Positions 25,735-32,235 of a DNA stretch of 60,023 bases are shown piece by piece. The stretch is from an uncultured Azospirillum sp. (GTDB lineage: Bacteria > Pseudomonadota > Alphaproteobacteria > RF32 > CAG-239): assembly GCA_947301965.1 (NCBI GenBank), contig CAMYUM010000008.1, forward strand, positions 1-60,023. Direction: 5' to 3'. Position 1 is the stretch's first letter. The number at the start of each line of letters is the position of its first letter. Position numbers and translations under genes: made by a program. Below the pieces are notes generated by a model, which made no database searches, had not been told where the DNA came from, and was given only the letters and a program-made list of their open reading frames with translations.

Positions 25735-25812
25735 ATGTCTACCTTGCGTTACTTTCAAGGCTCCCAGCAGGTGGACATATCGCCTGGTCTGGAACTTAAT
25801 CTAAGTTCGTAG
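25735..25812 (+). CDS. Possible 25-residue leader peptide
   Basis: An ATG follows GGAAGGAGG at ideal spacing, the strongest ribosome site in the island, and opens a 25-codon frame ending TAG at 25812. The start codon and ribosome site lie at or in an 11-pair stem (25733-25743 with 25770-25780), so translation could control folding. The peptide (MSTLRYFQGSQQ...) resembles nothing known to me. The DUF6994-like gene starts 28 bases later. It may be a regulatory upstream ORF or chance. Confidence 0.4.
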   Translation: MSTLRYFQGSQQVDISPGLELNLSS

Positions 25813-25840
25813 CAACGTTTTATTGAGCAAAGGAATTCGT

Positions 25841-26593
25841 TTGATTACATCGATTAAAGAAATTGATATCAATTTTGATTTTACAACAGATACCCGAGAC
25901 TATTGGTTGGGTATTGGTGCAGACCCTGATAGTGCCAGTCCAACTCTTCAAAGATACCAAAAACTACTATGGTCCAAGAAACTTCCAAATGGGGAAACTA
26001 TGGATTTGAGTGAAGGTTGTGGATCTAATTATTTATATTGGAAGAATTTTAGATTTGGTTCCGATTCAATTATTAATATGTATATGCATCATAAAAGTGC
26101 CTATATACAGGATTTATTGCTAGAAATAAAAAATACAATAACCGATTATAATAAATTTAGAGAAAACTACCTCAGAAAAACATATACAATTGGTGGTGAA
26201 TTAATTTTTCCCAAAAATGGAGCACATTCAATAAATTCACGAAGAGGCACGGATAAACTGATTAGAGATAGATTTGACTTAACAATTGAATGTATACGAA
26301 GGTTTTATAAAAATGAAGATAGTCCTTTAAAAGAAACCCTTGATAAAAATAAGGAGTTTTTCGACTTATTTGTTGATTTTAAAGGATATATTAATTACTT
26401 CCTGTTGCAAGATATGGTAAGTCAAGATTATTCTTCAACAAATTGTTTTCTCGATATTGCTGATTTTTCAAGAGACCCTTATCCAAAAGACACTACAGAA
26501 TGGCATACATTATATAATAAGCAGATGCAATTTTTAGAAAAAAGAAATCAAAGAATTTTTGAATATATACATAAAAATAATGCATTGGGTTAA
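25841..26593 (+). CDS. DUF6994-like protein
   Basis: The 250-residue soluble protein matches, from memory, the DUF6994 pattern: FDFTTDTRDYWLGIGADPDSASPTLQRYQKLLWSKKLPNG at the start (quoted in part: DPDSASPTLQRYQKLLWSK), YIQDLLLEI, TIGGELIFPKN, SINSRRGTDKLIRDRFDLT, and LFVDFKGYINYFLLQDMV near residue 195. Function is not known. I prefer TTG at 25841, because AAAGGA lies seven bases upstream, over TTG at 25823, which precedes that site. It is strongly AT-rich, unlike the leader RNA just before it. It is probably expressed from the operator-promoter at 25262. Confidence 0.65.
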   Translation: MITSIKEIDINFDFTTDTRDYWLGIGADPDSASPTLQRYQKLLWSKKLPNGETMDLSEGCGSNYLYWKNFRFGSDSIINMYMHHKSAYIQDLLLEIKNTITDYNKFRENYLRKTYTIGGELIFPKNGAHSINSRRGTDKLIRDRFDLTIECIRRFYKNEDSPLKETLDKNKEFFDLFVDFKGYINYFLLQDMVSQDYSSTNCFLDIADFSRDPYPKDTTEWHTLYNKQMQFLEKRNQRIFEYIHKNNALG

Positions 26594-26639
26594 ACAATGC
26601 TCAGAATCTGGAGTATCGTTCAATTTATGGTAAAAACAA

Positions 26640-26891
26640 ATGAAAAAATATGATTACTACTACAAAAACTCTCTTTACCGAGTATCTGGCGATGAGACAG
26701 AAAGATATGCAGGAGGCGGAGAGTGGAAAAGCGTAACCTGCCAGCTTGCAGGTAGGGTAGACCCAAAAAGCCCAGACTACGACTATGGTGAAACCACTAA
26801 AGAAACGGAGCAGGAGGCGATGAGAATTATGAAGTCAGAAGATGATATTCTTGAACTTCGTCGTAAAAATGGTTGGTATGATAAGAATTGA
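26640..26891 (+). CDS. Small hypothetical protein
   Basis: An 83-residue ORF starts with ATG behind a weak purine-rich region. The product is Tyr-, Lys- and Glu-rich (KYDYYYKNSLYRVSG), with SVTCQLAGRVDPKSPDYDYG in the middle, no signal peptide and no membrane helix. I do not recognise it. A partial palindrome, TCAGAATCTGG (26601-26611), lies 29 bases before the start and resembles the island operator core. Confidence 0.55.
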   Translation: MKKYDYYYKNSLYRVSGDETERYAGGGEWKSVTCQLAGRVDPKSPDYDYGETTKETEQEAMRIMKSEDDILELRRKNGWYDKN

Positions 26892-26914
26892 ATGATGCAC
26901 CAAATATAAAGCGG

Positions 26915-26976
26915 TGTCAGAATCTGGCAAAACTAAATTTTCTGCTCTTGCATGATAAAAACACCACTTGTAAGAT
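26915..26976 (+). promoter_or_regulatory. Palindromic operator and promoter of the three-gene operon
   Basis: TGTCAGAATCTGGCA (26915-26929) is identical to the copy at 25262. Eighteen bases downstream begins TTGCAT (26948-26953), with a 17-base spacer to TAAGAT (26971-26976). This promoter lies 24 bases before the first gene at 27001. Confidence 0.65.
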
Positions 26977-27000
26977 ATAAAAAACAAAGTGAGGTGAAAG

Positions 27001-27339
27001 ATGTTGCAAGATTTGCGAGAAATAAACTGGCTAGCATTTATGCGCTGGGTAGGCTGGAAAGTTATTCAAATTTTTTGTGTGTTCCTTTGTTATTGGGTTT
27101 GTTACACCTTGTCAGGTGAACTCGGACTGGCAGGGGTGCAACGAGCCGTCTTTACGACCTTTATAGGTTCCTGCGGTCTATGTTTTTTACAATTGGCCGG
27201 AGTTTTGCCCAAAGACCTTTTAGAAAACAGAATACTTGATAAAATAATGCCAAAGTTTATGGATTTTATCATCTTCACCGGACTAATATTTTTTGCAATT
27301 TTGATACCTGTTATAATGTATTTTGAGACCCATCAATAA
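27001..27339 (+). CDS. Small membrane protein, first gene of the operon
   Basis: The 112-residue protein has three hydrophobic stretches: VIQIFCVFLCYWVCYTL, RAVFTTFIGSCGLCFLQLAG, and FIIFTGLIFFAILIPVIMYF. GTGAGGTG lies before the ATG. It belongs to no family I recognise. It is followed after 48 bases by the DnaB-like gene. A small multi-pass protein heading an operon of this kind could be an effector or membrane anchor, but nothing in the sequence proves that. Confidence 0.7.
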   Translation: MLQDLREINWLAFMRWVGWKVIQIFCVFLCYWVCYTLSGELGLAGVQRAVFTTFIGSCGLCFLQLAGVLPKDLLENRILDKIMPKFMDFIIFTGLIFFAILIPVIMYFETHQ

Positions 27340-27387
27340 ATGCAAGAGGCTTTTCTTGTACGTGCGAATAATTTGAAAGGGTGTAAA

Positions 27388-28392
27388 ATGGCTATAAAGT
27401 ATAACGATGAGCAAAAGCAACAGAACAATAAAAGTTTTCATAACAACCATATTGCCCAGATACTTCAAAATTATGATATAGATTTGGCATTCAAATACCA
27501 AAATCCTGATAAACTGCGTGGCATATCGACTGGTTTAACTGCTCTTGATGCCAAACTTGATGGTTTGTGTCCCGGCGATGTTGTGCTCATTGGTGGGCGT
27601 CCGGCAATGGGTAAAACTTCCCTTGCTATCAATATGGCTCGTAACATAGCGACAGATTTTTCTGCTCAATATCAGCAAAATCCCGATGATAATAAATGTG
27701 TGGTATATATAGGGCTCGAATATTCTTCCAAAAAGTTTGCAGAACGCCTGGTCGGTATGGAAGCCTCAATACCTGTATATCAAATGCGAGGTTCTTACAT
27801 ACGCGAAAATTATGATCGCATAGTTACAACCGAATATACTTTGGAAAAATTGCCACTTTACTACTATGACAACATTTATAACATTGATGATATCGCAGAC
27901 GAACTGCAAAATATCCGGCGGGAACATCAGATTGGAGCGTTATTTATTGATTACTTACAACTAATTACCCCAAGTCTTGATGGACCTTGTGATGACGTTA
28001 TGTGTCAGATTAAAGAACTGGCAGTTAGATTCGAAATTCCGATTATCGTTCTTGCCCAGCTGGACCGCAATCTTGAAAGTAGGGCAGATAAGCGCCCCAT
28101 GTTATGCGATATTCGAGGTTTTGAAAGTCGCCACCCCTTATGTGCTAATAAGGTTCTGTTCATATACCGTGAAAGTTATTACTTGATTAATAATGAACCT
28201 CTCCCGCGCCGCAATGAGAGCCCAGAGAAGTTTGAAAAACGCCACGCAAGCTGGGAAAAACAGTACAAAGAAACAAAAAACTTATGTGAGATTATAATTG
28301 CCCAAAACAGCGACGGCTACGCCGGAATAGTGAGAGTTTGTTTCGATCCTGTCACCGGAGTTTTTAATAACCTATACGGTGAATATGATTAA
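27388..28392 (+). CDS. DnaB-type RecA ATPase lacking the DnaB N-terminal domain
   Basis: The 334-residue protein is a stand-alone replicative-helicase ATPase domain. GISTGLTALDAKLDGLCPGD leads into Walker A GGRPAMGKTS (about residues 69-78), Walker B is ALFIDYLQL (about 184-192), and AQLDRNLESRADKRPMLCDIR aligns with DnaB SQLNRxxExRxDKRPxxxDLR. The DnaB stretch that follows, RESGxIEQDAD, is replaced by GFESRHPLCAN, so a region that contributes to inter-subunit contacts is altered. The roughly 150-170-residue N-terminal collar domain that binds primase is missing; only about 45 residues precede the core. The ATG at 27388 has GAAAGGG upstream. The FtsZ-like gene follows after 17 bases. It may interfere with or replace DnaB, or be an ATPase of a defence or plasmid-like system. 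Confidence 0.85.
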   Translation: MAIKYNDEQKQQNNKSFHNNHIAQILQNYDIDLAFKYQNPDKLRGISTGLTALDAKLDGLCPGDVVLIGGRPAMGKTSLAINMARNIATDFSAQYQQNPDDNKCVVYIGLEYSSKKFAERLVGMEASIPVYQMRGSYIRENYDRIVTTEYTLEKLPLYYYDNIYNIDDIADELQNIRREHQIGALFIDYLQLITPSLDGPCDDVMCQIKELAVRFEIPIIVLAQLDRNLESRADKRPMLCDIRGFESRHPLCANKVLFIYRESYYLINNEPLPRRNESPEKFEKRHASWEKQYKETKNLCEIIIAQNSDGYAGIVRVCFDPVTGVFNNLYGEYD

Positions 28393-28409
28393 ACCAAAGG
28401 AGATAAACC

Positions 28410-28799
28410 ATGATAAACACCATTACCTGTGATAAAAATACAGTTGAAGTAATTAATAAACTTTTTGATTTACTGAGCAGACCGGGATTAATAAACCTAA
28501 ACGCCCAAGATGTTGAAAATATTACGAAATATGCCAAAAGCATAACCAATCAAACCGTAACTATAAAAGAAGCAACCAGAGAGGCAGTAGAGAAATCAGG
28601 GATTCTCTCAGATGAACTTAAAAGGGCTCATAAATATATTATTTGCGTTACTGCCGGAGCAAACTTGAGCCTTGGTGATCTTGATACAATTGTCGGTACA
28701 ATTTACTCTGTTAATGATAATGAACGCACTTTTGCATCCCTATATGATGAATACCTTACCAACGAAATCGTCATCAACACCTTTTTAGTCAGATTGTAA
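28410..28799 (+). CDS. FtsZ C-terminal-domain-only protein (no GTPase domain)
   Basis: The 129-residue protein aligns from end to end with the C-terminal half of FtsZ. LLSRPGLINLNAQDVENITK (21-40) matches the end of helix H7 and the T7 loop of FtsZ (RPGLINVDFADVRTVM). EATREAVEKSGILSDELKRAH matches the EEAAEMAISSPLLED stretch, and VTAGANLSLGDLDTIVGTI (80-98) matches NITAGFDLRLDEFETVGNTI of E. coli. The last strand NEIVINTFL fits NDELRVTVVATGI. The N-terminal nucleotide-binding domain and the C-terminal tail that binds FtsA/ZipA are absent. In the T7 loop the second catalytic Asp is kept but the first (NxD) is Asn. AAAGGAG precedes the ATG. It is the third gene of the operon. Confidence 0.75.
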   Translation: MINTITCDKNTVEVINKLFDLLSRPGLINLNAQDVENITKYAKSITNQTVTIKEATREAVEKSGILSDELKRAHKYIICVTAGANLSLGDLDTIVGTIYSVNDNERTFASLYDEYLTNEIVINTFLVRL

Positions 28800-28835
28800 A
28801 CAGTATTTTAATAATGAGATGATATAAACCAATCA

Positions 28836-28850
28836 AACTAAATGTTAGTT
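28836..28850 (+). promoter_or_regulatory. Inverted repeat before the GmrSD-like gene
   Basis: AACTAA (28836-28841) and TTAGTT (28845-28850) form a perfect inverted repeat around ATG. It lies 20 bases before the start codon at 28870 and may be an operator or a weak hairpin. It does not match the TGTCAGAATCTGGCA palindrome. Confidence 0.3.
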
Positions 28851-28869
28851 AAACTAAAGGAGAATTTAT

Positions 28870-30579
28870 ATGACAACACCCCATCCAATGTCTATATTAG
28901 ATCTAGTAAAAGAATTTGAAAGAGGACAAATGCAGTTGCCAGAAATGCAACGAGGATATGTCTGGAAATCTACGCAGGTTCGAGATTTATTAGATTCACT
29001 ATATAGGGGATATCCAACAGGTAATATTCTGCGATGGGAAACGACAGATAATTCTATTGAATTGAGAAATGCAGCAATTGAACAGACATGTGAAAAATGG
29101 GTTAATTCTTACCTTCTTTTAGACGGGCAACAAAGATTAACGTCTTTAGCCGCAATTATTCAAGGAAAACCAATATATGTTCGAGATTCTAAAAAACCAA
29201 TTGATATTTATTTTAATCTTGAGCACGAAGAAAACAGTTATGAGACAGAATTAGGTAATGATGAGGCAGATGAGAGCATTTTTGAAGCAGATGATGATGA
29301 TGAAAATGAAGAAGAAGAAAAAAATTCATTAGATAGCTATAAAAAACCTTTTATTGTTGCTAATAACAGGGTAAAACAGGACCCAAATTGGGTATCAGTT
29401 ACAGAAGTTTTTAAGGCAAGTGATATAACACCATTTTTAGAAAGAATTGGTATTACCAATTTGAAAGATCCTCGTTATAAAAAATATCAGGAAAGATTAG
29501 GAAAACTCATGAGCATAAGAGATTATGAGTTTCCAGTTATAACGCTAAAAAAAGATTTAAAATATGATGAAGTTGCAGATATTTTTGTTCGGGTCAATTC
29601 ACTCGGTACAAAATTAAAAGGATCAGATCTTGCTCTAGCACAAATTACATCAAAATGGCATGGATCCTTAAAGACATTCGATGAATTCCATGATGAATGT
29701 AAAAAAATAAATTGGGATGTAAGTATTGGTATATTACTAAGAACCCTTATTGCAATCATAACAGGGCAGTCTAAATTTAAAGTTGTTTCTTCTCTTTCGC
29801 TAGAAAAATTGCAAGAAGGTTGGAATAGAACAAAAGAAGCGGTCTCTTTTGCTCTAGCGTACCTGACACAAAATTTTGATGTTGAAAATCAAAATCTGTT
29901 GTCATCTCCCTATTTTATAACAACATTAGCATATTTTGTAGATGCTAAAAATAAACAAATAACAGAACGGGAAACGAATATTTTGAAAAAGTGGTTTTTA
30001 ATAGCAAATGCCAAAGGTAGGTATTCTTGGGGATCCTCAGAAACAAAATTGGATGAAGATCTTTCGGCTATTAAACAAGGAAATATTGAAAAATTGCTTG
30101 ACATTATTGCTGCTCAATTTGGTAGGTTGGATATTACCATAGATGATTTGCGAGGAAAAAATCGTACAAGTGGTTTCTTTAAAACTATGTTTACTTTAAT
30201 GCACAGAAATAAAGCTAGGGACTGGAATACAGATCTTGTTATAAGTATGAAACATCCAGGAAAAAAAGATAAAATCGAATTCCACCATATATTTCCTAAG
30301 AACATCTTAAGAGGAGAGAAATTTGAACGAAAAGAAATAAATGATATTGCTAATCTTACATTTATTGGAAAAGTTACCAATATAAAGATTAGTGATAACG
30401 ATCCAGATGTTTATCTTGAGGCCATTTTAAAAGAACGAGGAGAGGGAATTCTACGAGAACACTGTATTCCAACAGACAAAGAACTTTGGAAGATAGATCG
30501 GTTTATAGATTTTACTAACAAAAGGAGAGAATTACTTCTTGAACTCATTAATAAGTATCTAGAAGAAATAAAAGTATGA
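28870..30579 (+). CDS. DUF262 + DUF1524 (GmrSD-like) restriction protein
   Basis: The 569-residue protein fuses the two GmrSD-type domains. The N-terminal DUF262 domain has LPEMQRGYVWKSTQVRDLLDSL, GYPTGNILRWE and the catalytic-type DGQQRLTSL motif (residues 85-93). An acidic low-complexity insert (about 135-150, DDDDENEEEE) follows. The C-terminal DUF1524 domain carries the His-Me nuclease motif EFHHIFPKN. GmrSD proteins are NTP-dependent type IV restriction enzymes that cut modified phage DNA; related proteins include BrxU and SspE. AAAGGAG precedes the ATG. Strong AT-richness suggests horizontal transfer. It lies 70 bases after the FtsZ-like gene and may be transcribed with it. Confidence 0.9.
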   Translation: MTTPHPMSILDLVKEFERGQMQLPEMQRGYVWKSTQVRDLLDSLYRGYPTGNILRWETTDNSIELRNAAIEQTCEKWVNSYLLLDGQQRLTSLAAIIQGKPIYVRDSKKPIDIYFNLEHEENSYETELGNDEADESIFEADDDDENEEEEKNSLDSYKKPFIVANNRVKQDPNWVSVTEVFKASDITPFLERIGITNLKDPRYKKYQERLGKLMSIRDYEFPVITLKKDLKYDEVADIFVRVNSLGTKLKGSDLALAQITSKWHGSLKTFDEFHDECKKINWDVSIGILLRTLIAIITGQSKFKVVSSLSLEKLQEGWNRTKEAVSFALAYLTQNFDVENQNLLSSPYFITTLAYFVDAKNKQITERETNILKKWFLIANAKGRYSWGSSETKLDEDLSAIKQGNIEKLLDIIAAQFGRLDITIDDLRGKNRTSGFFKTMFTLMHRNKARDWNTDLVISMKHPGKKDKIEFHHIFPKNILRGEKFERKEINDIANLTFIGKVTNIKISDNDPDVYLEAILKERGEGILREHCIPTDKELWKIDRFIDFTNKRRELLLELINKYLEEIKV

Positions 30580-30682
30580 CAGAAAGGGATTGTTTTAATA
30601 TGCCTTTCTATTGTTCGCAATGATACATCTCCAAATCATAAAAGAGGTGCTGCTAAAGATTCTCATAAAAAACAATAAAGGC

Positions 30683-31369
30683 CTACATATACTGCGCCAA
30701 CAAATCTTTCCATACCTGTGGTGCATCAACTTCATCAAAATAGGTTTTTAAGAAATTGGCAATTATCTTGTGTTTTTCTTCCAAACACCTGCGCCCCGGC
30801 TCTGTCAGCGCCATATCGCGCAAGTGAAATAACTTATCAAAAAAATGATTTACGACCGGGCAATATTTTATTTGCTTATACTTTTGGGCATCCATTTCTA
30901 CCGGCAGATAATCAGGGTCAAAAAAAGGTTCTCCGCCTTCAGAACGATAAGCGCGATATTCAATACAACGGATGACGCCGATTAAACCGCTTGCATCTGC
31001 CATATCTGCATCGGAAACGATTTTACCCTCTATGCAATTAGGCTTTATTCCGTTTAATCGTTTGCTATATCCGATTGTTTGAACAATATCGATACATTTA
31101 TTATTAAAATCAGTATCAAACCCGGCACCGGCCAATATACGACGAGTATTCGTCAATAAACGGGCAGATTCTTCACCGAATAATTTATAATCGTCACAAT
31201 CATGTAAAAGGGCAGCTGCAGCGACTAAATCACGGTTTGCCTCAGGAATTTCATTACAAAAATTCATGGCATTATCATAAACACGAAAAACATGCTTATA
31301 GTCGTGTCCACCCAAACCATTACCCATTAAGTCAGAAACGGATTTTTTTATATATTCAATGCCTGTCAT
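30683..31369 (-). CDS. HD-domain phosphohydrolase
   Basis: The 228-residue protein has the HD metal motifs in order: His in GGHDYKHVFRV, the LLHDCDDYKLFG doublet (HD), and D in VSDADMADASG. This arrangement matches the YedJ-like group of HD phosphohydrolases acting on nucleotides or similar phosphoesters. The C-terminal half is helical with FFDKLFHLRDMALTEPGRR, typical of this group. GGAG precedes the ATG on the minus strand. It is transcribed alone, convergent with the GmrSD-like gene. Substrate unknown. Confidence 0.88.
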   Translation of the reverse strand: MTGIEYIKKSVSDLMGNGLGGHDYKHVFRVYDNAMNFCNEIPEANRDLVAAAALLHDCDDYKLFGEESARLLTNTRRILAGAGFDTDFNNKCIDIVQTIGYSKRLNGIKPNCIEGKIVSDADMADASGLIGVIRCIEYRAYRSEGGEPFFDPDYLPVEMDAQKYKQIKYCPVVNHFFDKLFHLRDMALTEPGRRCLEEKHKIIANFLKTYFDEVDAPQVWKDLLAQYM

Positions 31370-31440
31370 ATTTATCCTCCGTTTGAATCAATCAAAAATT
31401 CACACGATTGTCAATATATTGGCATGAAAAAATTGAAAAC

Positions 31441-31467
31441 AAAAGAAAAAACCGCATAAAATGCGGC
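31441..31467 (-). terminator. Terminator of tRNA-Pro
   Basis: CCGCAT (31452-31457) pairs with ATGCGG (31461-31466). On the minus strand a T-run follows, eight bases beyond the tRNA 3' end. Confidence 0.85.
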
Positions 31468-31474
31468 TTTTTAC

Positions 31475-31551
31475 TGGTCGGAGTGACTGGATTCGAACCA
31501 GCGACTTCTTGCACCCCATGCAAGCGCTCTACCAGGCTGAACTACACTCCG
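31475..31551 (-). tRNA. tRNA-Pro (anticodon GGG)
   Basis: On the minus strand the acceptor arms CGGAGTG and CACTCCG pair, the anticodon stem CTTGC/GCAAG encloses loop ATGGGGT with GGG at 34-36, the T arm contains GGTTCGAATCC, and 3' CCA is encoded (31477-31475). All arms are intact. Confidence 0.96.
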
Positions 31552-31603
31552 GTATCCACTTCTATATATCCGCCGGTCTTAAAATGCAAGCAAAAAAATC
31601 AGG

Positions 31604-31632
31604 TTGCTTTTTGTCAAAGATTTTGCTAGACT
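31604..31632 (+). promoter_or_regulatory. Promoter of the 31670 orphan gene
   Basis: TTGCTT (31604-31609), a 17-base spacer and TAGACT (31627-31632) lie 37 bases before the start codon. The layout repeats at 32177, 56893 and 58104. Confidence 0.5.
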
Positions 31633-31669
31633 GCCGACATTCGCTAATTATTTACAAACTATTTATTAT

Positions 31670-32122
31670 ATGGAAAAAGAAGAGCTTTTAGTCAAAGCCG
31701 AACAAGCTTTTGAAGCTGAGTTTGGTGTTCCCTCGACGGTGGAAAACTTTAATATCAAGACTATCGTCGATGGCGGCGTGTTGTTTACCCCCAGCATCAA
31801 GGAAAGAGACGCCTACCTTGAAAGAGAGCGCCTTGTGCGTAGGAGTATTTTGGGGTTCTCTATTCTGCTCGTGGTTATGTTTATAGGTACAATCGGTCTG
31901 CTTACTTATCAGTACCGCGTTCTCGGAGGTCTCCGTGATGCGTACATGTACACCTGGATAGGCATAGTCATTGTGGCTGCAATTATTGCCGCGGCAATCG
32001 ACAGCAAACGCTATCTGACCTGTGAGCGACTTGAGTGCATCTATACCGGTGAGGGCAAAAATATGCTGTACAATGGTGAAAAATTTATCTGCTTGCAGAA
32101 AAGTTTTTACCCGTGTATCTGA
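31670..32122 (+). CDS. Two-helix membrane orphan protein, copy 1
   Basis: The 150-residue protein has a soluble N-terminal part (KAEQAFEAEFGVPST, then DGGVLFTPSIKERDAY) and two membrane helices (ILGFSILLVVMFIGTIGLL; YTWIGIVIVAAIIAAAI), then a short Cys-containing tail (CERLECIYTGEGKNMLYNGEKF). Every element is repeated in the next gene, so the two are tandem paralogues. The ATG at 31670 has no Shine-Dalgarno site but sits in the leader ACTATTTATTATATGG. The coding sequence looks richer in G and C than the AT-rich island. A terminator follows 18 bases after the stop. Function unknown. Confidence 0.7.
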   Translation: MEKEELLVKAEQAFEAEFGVPSTVENFNIKTIVDGGVLFTPSIKERDAYLERERLVRRSILGFSILLVVMFIGTIGLLTYQYRVLGGLRDAYMYTWIGIVIVAAIIAAAIDSKRYLTCERLECIYTGEGKNMLYNGEKFICLQKSFYPCI

Positions 32123-32140
32123 GCTCTACACAAGTTCAAA

Positions 32141-32170
32141 AAATCTCGTCCCGCCGGGACGAGATTTTTT
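32141..32170 (+). terminator. Terminator after orphan copy 1
   Basis: AAATCTCGTCCC (32141-32152) pairs perfectly with GGGACGAGATTT (32156-32167), loop GCC, followed by T. Confidence 0.93.
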
Positions 32171-32176
32171 TATGTC

Positions 32177-32205
32177 TTGTTTTTGTCAAAATTTTATGTT
32201 ATAAA
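32177..32205 (+). promoter_or_regulatory. Promoter of the 32236 orphan gene
   Basis: TTGTTT (32177-32182), a 17-base spacer and TATAAA (32200-32205) lie 30 bases before the start codon. Confidence 0.5.
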
Positions 32206-32235
32206 ACCGCCATAATACCTTATTATTTAGAAATT

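Noticed and set aside
25546-25758. 70-codon minus-strand frame inside the GC-rich island RNA
   Set aside because: No start signal, and composition reflects the hairpin-rich sequence; no domain pattern.
26915-26976. Sigma-54 promoter suggested by TGGCA in the palindrome
   Set aside because: The required GG-N10-GC spacing to a -12 element is not present at any of the three sites, while a 17-bp-spaced sigma-70 promoter is.
31408-31691. Reading frames over the tRNA-Pro gene
   Set aside because: They cross a complete tRNA and its terminator; no coding evidence.
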